From: Deltaproteobacteria bacterium
GTDB lineage: Bacteria; Desulfobacterota; GWC2-55-46; JAUVFY01
DNA: 16,856 bases
Assembly: GCA_030594025.1 (NCBI GenBank)
Contig: JAUVFY010000011.1
Coordinates: 1 to 16,856, forward strand
Direction of reading: 5' to 3'
Made by a program: the position numbers and the translations under genes. The notes under the pieces were generated by a model. That model was not told where the DNA came from. It was given only the letters and a program-made list of their open reading frames with translations, and searched no databases. How positions within the stretch are numbered: the stretch's first letter is position 1; each line of letters begins with the position of its first letter. Positions 5,650 through 12,433 of the stretch are shown here, piece after piece.

Positions 5650-6243
5650 ATGAGGGTTATAGGGGGCACGAGGAAGGGTAGAAGGCTCGCCTCTTTCAGA
5701 TGCCCTTCGGTAAGGCCCACATCGGACAAGGTGAGGGAGGCCGTCTTTAACGTTGTGGAGAGGGGCCTTACGTTAAAAAAATTTGAAAAGTTTAAAAAGG
5801 TTCTGGACCTTTTTGCGGGCACCGGGGCCATGGGGATAGAGGCTCTCAGCAGGGGCTCAAACGAGGCGGTATTCGTCGAAAGGGACGAAAGGGCGGTATC
5901 TGTAATAAAGAAAAATCTAAAGACCTGCGAGTTCGAGGCACACTCGAGGGTCTTAAAAAGCGACGTTATAAGCTCAATCCGCATGCTCTCCCGGGGCCGT
6001 GAAAAGTTCGACCTCGCGTTCATAGACGCGCCTTACGGGAAAAGCGCCCTCACCGTCGACACCCTCAGGGCCCTGGCCGGCGGGGGGGTTCTCGAGGGCG
6101 GTGCAACGGTTGTATGCGAGACCTCGAAAAGGGCCGAGGAAATTGACGTGGCCGGAGAAGGGCTTGAGGGCCTGGAGCTGGTTCAGAAAAAGACCTACGG
6201 GGACACGGTGGTATATTTCTTTTATTTCTTTAAAGCGAGCTGA
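5650..6243 (+). CDS. rsmD: 16S rRNA (guanine(966)-N2)-methyltransferase RsmD
   Basis: A 197-residue SAM-dependent enzyme that methylates N2 of a guanine in the small-subunit rRNA. It opens with MRVIGGTRKGRRL and VRPTSDKVREAVFN (about 21-34), both typical of RsmD. The SAM-binding motif is VLDLFAGTGAMGIEALSRG (51-69) and the acidic FVERDE is at 75-80. The catalytic motif, normally D/N-PP-Y/F, reads DAPY (126-129), so the first Pro is Ala. ATG 5650 follows AAAGGA by three bases and begins the conserved domain; the frame is open further upstream (to 5512) but that part overlaps yjbQ and is not conserved. The pairing with coaD 22 bp downstream is a common bacterial arrangement and supports both calls. 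The G-rich tract before it may control its translation. Confidence 0.92.
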   Translation: MRVIGGTRKGRRLASFRCPSVRPTSDKVREAVFNVVERGLTLKKFEKFKKVLDLFAGTGAMGIEALSRGSNEAVFVERDERAVSVIKKNLKTCEFEAHSRVLKSDVISSIRMLSRGREKFDLAFIDAPYGKSALTVDTLRALAGGGVLEGGATVVCETSKRAEEIDVAGEGLEGLELVQKKTYGDTVVYFFYFFKAS

Positions 6244-6265
6244 ATCTTTTAAAATTTCTTAAAGT

Positions 6266-6754
6266 ATGCCGAAGCACATCGCAGTATACCCGGGGACATT
6301 CGACCCCATAACCAGGGGGCACCTCGATGTAATCGAGAGGAGCTTGAGCCTCTTCGACGAATTAATCGTCGCCGTGGCCGAGGGCGCCGCCAAGAAGCCC
6401 CTTTTCGGTACGGAAGAGCGGCTTGAGATGATAAAAGAGGCCATAAAGGGCTGGCCGCAGGTAAGATGCGAGAGCTTCGACGGGCTTCTCATCGATTACC
6501 TGAGGGAAAAGGAGTGCAGGATAATATTGAGGGGCCTCAGGGTCATATCCGACTTCGAGTACGAGTTTCAGATGGCGCTTACCAACAGGAAGCTCGACCC
6601 CGAGATAGAGACCGTATTCATGATGACCGCCGAGGAATACGCACCCATACGCTCAAGGTTCATAAAGGAGATAGCGAGGCTCGGTGGGGATGTAAGCGCC
6701 TTCGTAACCCCCGGTGTGGTAACCAGACTCAAAAAAAGGTTCGGAGTGAAATAA
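6266..6754 (+). CDS. coaD: Phosphopantetheine adenylyltransferase (CoaD)
   Basis: A 162-residue enzyme of the nucleotidyltransferase superfamily that transfers AMP from ATP to 4'-phosphopantetheine, the fourth step of coenzyme A synthesis. The N-terminal YPGTFDPITRGHLD (8-21) carries the HxGH-like ATP site (here RGH, His19). RGLR (89-92), SDFEYEFQMALTNRKL (95-110) and ETVFMM (115-120) are standard. The later ATP-site loop, usually ISSS or ISSR followed by xxKE, reads IRSRFIKE (128-135), a mild deviation. The length matches the family. No strong Shine-Dalgarno is visible; the ATG is preceded by an AT-rich stretch. The aminotransferase start lies two bases after its stop codon, suggesting translational coupling. 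Confidence 0.95.
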   Translation: MPKHIAVYPGTFDPITRGHLDVIERSLSLFDELIVAVAEGAAKKPLFGTEERLEMIKEAIKGWPQVRCESFDGLLIDYLREKECRIILRGLRVISDFEYEFQMALTNRKLDPEIETVFMMTAEEYAPIRSRFIKEIARLGGDVSAFVTPGVVTRLKKRFGVK

Positions 6755-6756
6755 TA

Positions 6757-7953
6757 ATGATAAAACCTGCCCGCAGGATAGCCACGCTCGAGGAATCCCC
6801 AACGTTGGCCATAACGGCGAAGGCCAAGGAACTAAGGGCCAGGGGATACGATATCATAGGCTTCGGTGCCGGAGAGCCTGACTTTGATACCCCTGAGAAC
6901 ATAAAGAGGGCCGCCGTAAGGGCCATCGAGGCCGGGCACACAAGGTATACCCCCGTGGGTGGGATAGCCGAGCTCAAAGAGGCGATAATAGAGAAGTTCA
7001 AAAGGGACAACGGGCTCGACTATACCCCTGACGAAGTAATCGTCTCCTGCGGCGGCAAGCATGCGCTTTTCAACCTCTTCCAGGTCCTTTTGAACCCCGG
7101 CGACGAGGTGATAGTGCCCGCCCCGTACTGGGTATCTTTTCCCCCCATGGTAAAGCTCGCCGGGGGTGTGCCCAGGATAGTTGAAACAGATGAGACCACC
7201 GCCTTCAAGCTTACCGCGAAGACCCTCTCTGAGAAGATAACCCCGCGTACAAAGGCCGTCATAATAAACAGCCCCTCGAACCCCACGGGCGCGGCCTATA
7301 GCCCGGAAGAGCTCGAGCCCATCGCCGGTGCTGCGCTTGAAGGGGGCTTAACCGTCGTTTCCGACGAGATTTACGAAAAACTCGTATACGAAGATAACGG
7401 CGCCACCTCCATGGCATCCCTTTCAAACGAGATGAAACAATCAACCGTAGTATTTAACGGCGTTTCAAAGACCTATGCAATGACCGGGTGGCGGATAGGT
7501 TACGCTGCGGGACCCGACGAGATTATAAAGGCCATGACAAGGCTCCAGAGCCAGTCCACATCCAACCCCACGTCCATAAGCCAGTGGGCGGCGCTCGAGG
7601 CTCTCACAGGCCCCCAGGACTTCGTCGAAACGATGAGAAGAGAGTTTTCCAAAAGGCGAAAGCTCATGGTCGAGGGCCTTAATTCCATAGAGGGTGTGAG
7701 CTGCATTATGCCCCATGGGGCATTTTACGCCTTCGCCAACATAAAAGCCTACCTGGGGAGGACTTTCAAGGAAAGCGCTATAAAGGACTCGGTGGACCTT
7801 GCCACATACCTCCTCGAGGAGGCGGAGGTCGCGATGGTGCCGGGCTCCGCCTTCGGGAACGACTCGCACATGAGGCTTTCCTATGCCTGTAGCGAGGAGG
7901 ATATAACCACCGGGATCGAAAGGATAGGTGCTGCCCTGGGAAAGCTCGAATAA
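6757..7953 (+). CDS. aspC: Pyridoxal-phosphate aspartate aminotransferase (class I, gamma subgroup-like)
   Basis: A 398-residue fold-type I aminotransferase. PLP-site features are GAGEPDFDTP (37-46), the Asn of NSPSNPTG (171-178), SDEIYEKLVY (202-211), the Schiff-base lysine in NGVSKTYAMTGWRIGYA (Lys238), and the C-terminal substrate-binding Arg in HMRLSYA. The length and motif wording match the bacterial aspartate (or aspartate/prephenate) aminotransferases of the thermophile-type subgroup. The reaction moves the amino group between aspartate and 2-oxoglutarate; prephenate or aromatic keto acids are possible additional substrates that cannot be excluded from sequence. ATG 6757 lies two bases after coaD, with a GGAG upstream. 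The frame is open back to 6466 but that part overlaps coaD and reads as non-conserved. It closes the six-gene run and meets amrA tail to tail 21 bp later. Confidence 0.93.
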   Translation: MIKPARRIATLEESPTLAITAKAKELRARGYDIIGFGAGEPDFDTPENIKRAAVRAIEAGHTRYTPVGGIAELKEAIIEKFKRDNGLDYTPDEVIVSCGGKHALFNLFQVLLNPGDEVIVPAPYWVSFPPMVKLAGGVPRIVETDETTAFKLTAKTLSEKITPRTKAVIINSPSNPTGAAYSPEELEPIAGAALEGGLTVVSDEIYEKLVYEDNGATSMASLSNEMKQSTVVFNGVSKTYAMTGWRIGYAAGPDEIIKAMTRLQSQSTSNPTSISQWAALEALTGPQDFVETMRREFSKRRKLMVEGLNSIEGVSCIMPHGAFYAFANIKAYLGRTFKESAIKDSVDLATYLLEEAEVAMVPGSAFGNDSHMRLSYACSEEDITTGIERIGAALGKLE

Positions 7954-7974
7954 GCCTTCCCCTATGGCCCTTTT

Positions 7975-8541
7975 CTATCCTGACCCCCCTGAATTAAAAT
8001 CCCCTTCGTTGAAGACCTCGGCCCCGAAGACATATATCTCAGCGCCGTCTTTCCAGCTCCCCGAAGGGAGCCCCGCCTTCAGGCAGGTCTGGTCAAGGAA
8101 CGTATCGCGGTCAAAACCGTGCTCTACCGCGACCTGGGGCAGAAGAAGACCCCTGTGGAGGCCTTTAACGATAAACAGTCCGTGCCTTCCTACCTCGATC
8201 TCTGTTATGTCCTGGACCTTGTTTAGCGGCGTAAGGGCGGATATCTCGATTATTATCTCCGGGATCTCGGGAGCCTCGACGGACGGGAACCTGGGGTCCT
8301 GGGTAGCTGAGGCAACGGACATGTCTATGACCGTCTCGTAAAGAAGTTTTTCGGGGACGATTACGCCTATACACCCCCTTAGGACCCAACCCTTGTGGAG
8401 CGATACAAAGGCGCCCCTTTTTTGCTTCAGCGCCGGGGAGTTCACCTCAAAGGAAGGTATCGATTTTCCGTGGAGGTATGATTCCACCGTGGTGCGGGAG
8501 ATATTTAAAAGCTCTATCTTGTCCCTCTCCGTGAGAGCCAT
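7975..8541 (-). CDS. amrA: AmmeMemoRadiSam system protein A (AMMECR1 domain)
   Basis: A 188-residue protein with the AMMECR1 fold. It shows RGAFVSLHKGWVLRGCIGVI (42-61) with the family's LRGCIG motif, then the typical SATQDPRFPSV segment (about 78-88), EISALTPL and the C-terminal GSWKDGAEIYVF. In many bacteria and archaea this domain is found with a Memo-like protein and a radical SAM enzyme. Neither partner is visible here, so the gene is an orphan member within this window. The biochemical function is unknown. The start at 8541 is preceded at 10 bases by AGGAAG on the - strand. A weak promoter (TTGAAT, 17-bp spacer, TAAACT) can be read on the - strand around 8594-8622. Confidence 0.9.
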   Translation of the reverse strand: MALTERDKIELLNISRTTVESYLHGKSIPSFEVNSPALKQKRGAFVSLHKGWVLRGCIGVIVPEKLLYETVIDMSVASATQDPRFPSVEAPEIPEIIIEISALTPLNKVQDITEIEVGRHGLFIVKGLHRGLLLPQVAVEHGFDRDTFLDQTCLKAGLPSGSWKDGAEIYVFGAEVFNEGDFNSGGSG

Positions 8542-8655
8542 GGCCCGGGTTCTTCCTCTAATTAAATAATTAAATTAAAACTCCAGATTACAGTTTAAAT
8601 TCTCCCCCCGGGGAATTCAAGAAGTTTCTTCCAACACCCTGGAGGAGAAAACCCT

Positions 8656-8685
8656 TTGCCTTTCGGGCTCTTTTTAATCTATAAT
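8656..8685 (+). promoter_or_regulatory. Probable sigma-70 promoter of nadA
   Basis: Perfect -10 TATAAT (8680-8685) with a -35-like TTGCCT (8656-8661) at an 18-bp spacing. The start point would be near 8692, leaving a leader of about 28 nt that contains the AAAGGGA ribosome-binding site of nadA. Confidence 0.6.
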
Positions 8686-8719
8686 TAGTAGCTATGCCCA
8701 TAGCCAAAGGGATTTAGAT

Positions 8720-9640
8720 ATGAAGGAAAAACAAGAGTTAAAAAGGCACCTCAGGGCGCTATTAAAGGAGAAAAGGGCCATGATGCTCGCCCACAACTAC
8801 CAGCGTGACGAGGTGCAGGATACGGCGGACCTTACGGGCGATTCCCTGGGGCTGAGCCAGGCCGCGGCAGAGTCTGATGCCGAGGTGATAGTTTTCTGCG
8901 GGGTACACTTCATGGCCGAGAGCGCGGCCATCTTGAGCCCCGGGAAGACGGTCATACTCCCCCGGATGGACGCGGGATGTCCGATGGCTGACATGATAAC
9001 AGAGGATGACCTTATTGAGGAGAAGAGGAAAAGGCCCAGCGTGCCCGTTGTGGCCTACGTTAACACCACGGCCAATGTAAAGGCCCTGAGCGACATATGC
9101 TGCACCTCGGCCAACGCCGTAAAGGTCGTCAGTTCGCTTGAAGCCGAGAGAGTCTACATGGTACCGGACCGTAACCTCGCCCACTACATCTCAAGGGGCG
9201 TAAATAAGAAGATGGAATGGTGGGACGGTTTCTGCCCCACGCACGAAAACCTCACCGCAGAAGAGGTCGTAAAGGCAAAAGCAGATAACCCCGGCTCGAT
9301 ATTCGTTTGCCACCCTGAGTGCAGGCCCGAGGTGGTGGACCTGGCCGACCACGTATGCTCGACCTCGGGGATGTACAGGTACGCCCGGGAGGTGGACTCT
9401 ACCACCATAATAGTGGGAACCGAGATGGGCATACTCTGGAGGCTCAGAAAGGAAAACCCCTCCAAGAGGTTCATCCTGCCCTCTAAGTCGCTTATCTGCC
9501 CGAACATGAAACTTATTACCCTCGAGGACGTTATAGAGAGCCTTGAGGAGATGAAAAACGTCGTGACCGTTACGGACGATGTAAGGGTGAAGGCGAAGGC
9601 CGCGCTGGATAAGATGCTCGCGGTCCCCAGGGAGTGGTAG
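8720..9640 (+). CDS. nadA: Quinolinate synthase A (NadA), [4Fe-4S] enzyme
   Basis: A 306-residue enzyme of the short NadA type that condenses iminoaspartate with dihydroxyacetone phosphate to quinolinate in de novo NAD synthesis. Motifs include AHNYQ (24-28), GVHFMAESA (61-69), NTTANVKA (115-122), CTSANAVKVV, PDRNLAHY (149-156), HPEC (198-201) and TEMGI (234-238). By comparison with the Thermotoga enzyme the three iron-sulfur ligands should be Cys87 (AGCPMAD), Cys172 (GFCPTH) and Cys260 (LICPNM), spaced 85 and 88 residues, close to the family's 87 and 86. The ATG at 8720 has AAAGGGA seven bases upstream and its own promoter. No nadB or nadC is adjacent. The intact cluster cysteines and the short form are common in anaerobes. 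Confidence 0.96.
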   Translation: MKEKQELKRHLRALLKEKRAMMLAHNYQRDEVQDTADLTGDSLGLSQAAAESDAEVIVFCGVHFMAESAAILSPGKTVILPRMDAGCPMADMITEDDLIEEKRKRPSVPVVAYVNTTANVKALSDICCTSANAVKVVSSLEAERVYMVPDRNLAHYISRGVNKKMEWWDGFCPTHENLTAEEVVKAKADNPGSIFVCHPECRPEVVDLADHVCSTSGMYRYAREVDSTTIIVGTEMGILWRLRKENPSKRFILPSKSLICPNMKLITLEDVIESLEEMKNVVTVTDDVRVKAKAALDKMLAVPREW

Positions 9641-9653
9641 ATTTCAGCGCGGC
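9599..9653. repeat. 9-bp perfect inverted repeat around the nadA stop codon
   Basis: GCCGCGCTG (9599-9607) and its exact complement CAGCGCGGC (9645-9653) enclose 37 bases containing the nadA stop. There is no T run after it, so it is not a typical intrinsic terminator. It could form a 3' structure between the convergent nadA and ATPase remnant. Confidence 0.4.
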
Positions 9654-9688
9654 GAAAAAGATCGATAACCCGCTTTTGTGGCCTCCCT

Positions 9689-10263
9689 TTATGACCCCTT
9701 CTTCTTACCAGACTTCCACCACTTAACTATCTCCATCCAGACCAGAGGCTGCACGGATGCGACTCCCCGGTAAGCGCGGCCTCTTCGACCCTCAAGAGCT
9801 TGGACTCAGTAATCCTCAAGTCAGCGGGGATGCTGTCGCCCGAATCGAGGCTTACGATATCCCCGGGCACAACCGTTGAGGCGCTCACCGTTTGGAGCTC
9901 CCCGTCCCTCAAGACCTTGGCCCTGGGCGCGGAAAGCCTCTTTAACGCCTCCATGACCCTCTCGGCCTTCTCTTCCTGAGAGAACCCTATTACCCCGTTC
10001 AAGACCACTATGGCCATTATGGCAATCGAGTCCACCCACTCGCCGAGAAGACCGGCTATTATCGCGGCGCCTATAAGGACGAGTATAATGAATTCGGTAA
10101 AGTGCTTTAGAAATCTAAAGAAGCGGGATTCCCTGGGGGGTTCGACGAGAACGTTCTTGCCGTAACGTACGAGCCTCGACTCTGCCTCTTTACCGGTAAG
10201 ACCCCCTGGGGAGGCGTCGAGCTCATCAAGAACCTGGGAGACCGTTTTTTTATACCATTCCAT
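9689..10263 (-). pseudogene. Internally deleted P-type cation-transporting ATPase remnant
   Basis: The open frame (10263 down to 9727, 178 residues) is the N-terminus of a Ca2+-type P-type ATPase. It has the cation-ATPase N-terminal domain (GLTGKEAESRLVRYGKN, about 21-37), two membrane segments (about 56-71 and 76-93), and the start of the actuator domain with VPGDIVSLDSGDSIPADLRI and the ALTGES loop (to about 166). Directly after TGES the protein turns into an unrelated tail and stops. The phosphorylation site DKTGT, the nucleotide domain and the remaining membrane helices are absent, where the full family is about 850-900 residues. In another frame the DNA continues as LVWMEIVKWWKSGKKKGS and stops at 9689, which looks like the basic end following the last membrane helix of such pumps. 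The simplest reading is a large internal deletion that also shifted the frame. It cannot transport ions. Confidence 0.8.
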
Positions 10264-10340
10264 GAACTAAAAAACCTTTTACGCCTGAGCCCTTTAAATA
10301 AAAACCCTTGTAGAGGTACTGAAAGCCCTTTTCCCCCGGA

Positions 10341-10368
10341 CGGTCATTGACCGGGCGGTCATGGACCG
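10341..10368. repeat. Twin 13-bp palindromes CGGTCATTGACCG / CGGTCATGGACCG
   Basis: Two near-identical palindromes, 10341-10353 and 10356-10368, sit 15 bp apart. A third copy (GGGTCATTGACCC, 10593-10605) shares the exact 11-bp core GGTCATTGACC with the first. The shape fits binding sites of a dimeric repressor. Confidence 0.5.
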
Positions 10369-10400
10369 TTGGCTTTTACCTATTGCGTTCAACGCCGTTG

Positions 10401-10429
10401 AGTTAATCACACGGCACGTTTTGTGTCAA
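10401..10429 (-). promoter_or_regulatory. Candidate promoter directed at the ATPase remnant
   Basis: On the - strand a perfect -35 TTGACA (plus-strand 10424-10429) is followed after 17 bp by a poor -10 TTAACT (10401-10406, 3 of 6). The twin palindromes lie about 25-50 bases downstream of the expected start point. The weak -10 keeps this tentative. Confidence 0.35.
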
Positions 10430-10516
10430 GGTCTTCACAAAGCCACAGCCGCCGGGCGGCAGGACCCGGGGGGTTCTTATTTTACTTTATTAGACCTGCC
10501 CTGGACACTAATTGTC

Positions 10517-10544
10517 TTGACAATCCGCAAAGCCCTATGTTAAT
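10517..10544 (+). promoter_or_regulatory. Candidate promoter of the atp operon
   Basis: Perfect -35 TTGACA (10517-10522), 16-bp spacer and GTTAAT (10539-10544, 4 of 6) as -10. The start point would be near 10551, giving a leader of roughly 270 nt before atpF that includes the terminator-like hairpin. Confidence 0.45.
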
Positions 10545-10591
10545 TTTTCATGTTGTTTTATTGTTCGAAACGTACCAGCCCAGGTAGAAAT

Positions 10592-10612
10592 AGGGTCATT
10601 GACCCTTTTTTT
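10592..10612 (+). terminator. Terminator-like hairpin in the probable atp leader
   Basis: A six-pair stem (AGGGTC and GACCCT) with a three-base ATT loop runs directly into a T7 tract (10606-10612). The stem is short, so termination would be partial. It coincides with the third GGTCATTGACC palindrome, so the same bases could be a protein-binding site in DNA. Confidence 0.45.
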
Positions 10613-10818
10613 AGCCCTCTTGCGGGAAAAAAGCGGCAAAAACCCTGTCCAGGCGAATATTTTACCAGAGATAGACCCGCTGCAAAAATTTTTTAATTTT
10701 ATCTAATTTTAATTGTTTAACTAAAACTTCCGCCGGCAGGGACCGGAAACGGCTCGTAGTTTTTTAATTTTTTTTAGTTTAGGCGCGCCGGATGGAGCCT
10801 TTAATTAAGGGGCCCTGA

Positions 10819-11787
10819 ATGTTAGAACTGAACACCACTCTCTTTATCCAGATAATCGCATACTTTATCCTCCTTTATCTGCTTAACCGGCTTCTGTACA
10901 AGCCGGTAATGGAGGTGATAGAAAAAAGGCGCGCCAAGACCGAGGGTACTCTTAAGGACGCCTCGGATATCGAAAAAGATGTCGAAGAGGGGCTCGAGGC
11001 CTATAAGGAGCGCTTGAAGGAGGAGACCGCGAAGGCCCAGGAGGCAAGGAGCGCCATAAAAAAAGAGGCCCTCGAAAAGGAAAAGGAGCTCCTCGAAGGT
11101 GCCCGCAAGGAAGCCCAGGGTGAGATAGCGAGGATGAAGACCGAGCTCGAAAAGAGTAAGCACTCGGCCCTTGAAACACTTAAGGTAGAGGCCAAAAAGC
11201 TATCAAGTACCATAGCCGAGAAGGTCCTCGAAAGAAAACTCGCCTCCATTGCAATTGCCATTACGTTCCCGCTCCTTCCGGCCGTGGTCTTCGCTTCCGC
11301 CGGGGGCGAGGAGACCGACACCGGTATCTACTGGAAGATCTTCAACTTCATCATCCTTGCCGCGGTCTTATACCTCATATGGGCGAAGTGGTTGAGGGGC
11401 TACCTCGAAGGCAGGGGCAAGGACATACAGAGCGCCCTGGAGAGCGCCGAGAAGACCAGGGCCGAGGCCGAGGCGAAGCTTAAGGAATATCAGTGGAAGC
11501 TCGCCATGCTGGACAAAAAGATCGCCCAGATACATAACGACCTGAAGGTCGAGGCTGGCGAGGAGAAGAAAAAGATACTCGAAGAGGCGGAGAATACAGC
11601 CAAGAAGATAAGGATGCAGGCCAAGCGCACAGCCGAGCAGGAACTGAAAAAGGCGAAGCTCGAATTGCAGAGAGAGGTGGCGAGGCTTGCCGTCGAAATG
11701 GCAGAAGATCTCCTTGCAAAAAAGGTAAAGCCCGAAGACCAGAAAAGACTCGTAAAGGACTATGTAGATAAACTTTCGCTGAGTTAA
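10819..11787 (+). CDS. atpF: Fused ATP synthase b'-b peripheral stalk subunit
   Basis: One 322-residue frame holds two complete stalk subunits. Residues 1-141 are a b' subunit: one N-terminal membrane helix (about 8-26, LFIQIIAYFILLYLLNRLLYK) followed by a long charged coiled coil ending LERKL. Residues 142-322 are a b subunit with its own signal-peptide-like segment (about 142-161, ending FASA before GGEE), a second membrane helix (about 172-188) and another coiled coil. The peripheral stalk holds the F1 head still against the rotor. In relatives with this operon layout the two are separate adjacent genes. No stop, ATG, or GTG with a ribosome-binding site is visible at the junction (about 11239-11260). 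An AxA signal peptidase site at 159-161 could separate the two halves after membrane insertion. An assembly error is the alternative. Confidence 0.9.
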   Translation: MLELNTTLFIQIIAYFILLYLLNRLLYKPVMEVIEKRRAKTEGTLKDASDIEKDVEEGLEAYKERLKEETAKAQEARSAIKKEALEKEKELLEGARKEAQGEIARMKTELEKSKHSALETLKVEAKKLSSTIAEKVLERKLASIAIAITFPLLPAVVFASAGGEETDTGIYWKIFNFIILAAVLYLIWAKWLRGYLEGRGKDIQSALESAEKTRAEAEAKLKEYQWKLAMLDKKIAQIHNDLKVEAGEEKKKILEEAENTAKKIRMQAKRTAEQELKKAKLELQREVARLAVEMAEDLLAKKVKPEDQKRLVKDYVDKLSLS

Positions 11788-11802
11788 AGAGACAAAGAGC
11801 TT

Positions 11803-12351
11803 ATGAGAGCCACCGCACTTGCAAGAAGATACGCCCGGGCACTTATAAAGATAGGCCAGGAAGAGGCATCTTACGAGAAGTTCGGAAGAGACCTGAGAAA
11901 CTTCCTGGCCGTCTTCAAGGGCAACCCGGAACTCTACAGGGTGCTTCTGAACCCCATGTACAAGCTCGAAGAGCGCACGGGCCTTACCGAGAAGCTATCG
12001 GAGAACCTCGGTGTAACGGATGCGGTTAAGAGGTTCATGGGCCTTCTTGTAGAGTCGCGCAAGATAAGGCTCCTCGAGGGCATATGCATTGCGTACTTCA
12101 AGATGGAAGACGAACTCGCCGGCAGGCTCAAGGTAACCGTGGAGACGCCGGTGGTCCTGGACCCTGCGCTCAGGGATGCAATAAAGAAAAAACTCCGGGA
12201 GGAGACAAAAAGAGAGGTAGTTCTGAGCTTCGAAAAAAACGAGGCCCTTATCGGAGGGGTGGTTCTCAAGATAGGGAACACCATTCTTGACGGAAGCTTA
12301 AGGGGGCAGCTCGAAAGGGTAAAAGAAAAGATGCTCGAAAGGGCGGTTTGA
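11803..12351 (+). CDS. atpH: ATP synthase F1 subunit delta
   Basis: A 182-residue protein that joins the peripheral stalk to the top of the alpha3-beta3 head. It starts with RATALARRYARALIKIGQEE, the helical N-terminal domain that contacts alpha, and ends with the conserved LIGGVVLKIGNTILDGSLRG (about 149-168), where the family usually has GGxxIRIGDxVxDGSVRxxL. Length and position between b and alpha fit the canonical operon order. It starts 15 bp after the b'-b fusion, with only a weak purine-rich ribosome-binding site. Nothing suggests a delta-b fusion of the actinobacterial type. Confidence 0.95.
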   Translation: MRATALARRYARALIKIGQEEASYEKFGRDLRNFLAVFKGNPELYRVLLNPMYKLEERTGLTEKLSENLGVTDAVKRFMGLLVESRKIRLLEGICIAYFKMEDELAGRLKVTVETPVVLDPALRDAIKKKLREETKREVVLSFEKNEALIGGVVLKIGNTILDGSLRGQLERVKEKMLERAV

Positions 12352-12387
12352 CGGCCGGTCTTTTGGATATGCCGGAGACATAACCGG

Positions 12388-12414
12388 AAATTTAAAATTT
12401 TAAAATTTAAAATA
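12388..12414. repeat. A/T-only repeat tract before atpA
   Basis: A 27-base run of only A and T made of AAATTT-like units with a period of about 7, containing overlapping 14-bp palindromes. It ends just before the atpA ribosome-binding site (GGGAG, 12420-12424). It stands out in a GC-rich operon and should be unstructured or bendable. Confidence 0.5.
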
Positions 12415-12433
12415 GGAAAGGGAGTGTATAAAA

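Larger units (their letters stand above)
10264..10818. other. Gene-free regulatory region between ATPase remnant and atp operon
   Basis: These 555 bp contain no convincing coding sequence. The 60-codon frame at 10361-10543 has no recognisable domain or ribosome-binding site. The region holds candidate divergent promoters, three GGTCATTGACC-type palindromes, a GC-rich palindrome (GCCGCCGGGCGGC, 10448-10460), a terminator-like hairpin, and long T/A-rich stretches (10685-10728 and 10760-10780). The last bases before atpF include an AAGGGG that serves as its ribosome-binding site. Confidence 0.6.

Noticed and set aside
6466..6756. Extended frame upstream of the aminotransferase
   Set aside because: Lies wholly inside coaD in another frame; the conserved enzyme begins at ATG 6757.
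8596..8618. Near-palindrome around the CCCCCCGGGG run upstream of nadA and amrA as a terminator
   Set aside because: It has no T tract on either strand and lies between divergent genes, where no terminator is expected; it may be part of the amrA promoter spacer.
10448..10460. GCCGCCGGGCGGC palindrome as an intrinsic terminator
   Set aside because: The single-base centre leaves no room for a loop without opening the stem, and no T run follows directly.
10361..10543. 60-codon + strand ORF in the gap before the atp operon
   Set aside because: Starts inside a palindrome, has no ribosome-binding site and no recognisable domain, and overlaps the candidate promoters.
10563..10569. GTTCGAA, resembling the T-loop of a tRNA
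   Set aside because: The flanking bases do not pair to form a T stem, and no acceptor or anticodon arms can be drawn.
10782..10815. GGCGCGCC, TTAATTAA and GGGCCC within 35 bp, like a cloning polylinker
   Set aside because: The sequence runs smoothly into the native atpF start, another GGCGCGCC occurs in the coding region at 10928, and no vector sequence is visible. Coincidence is more likely.
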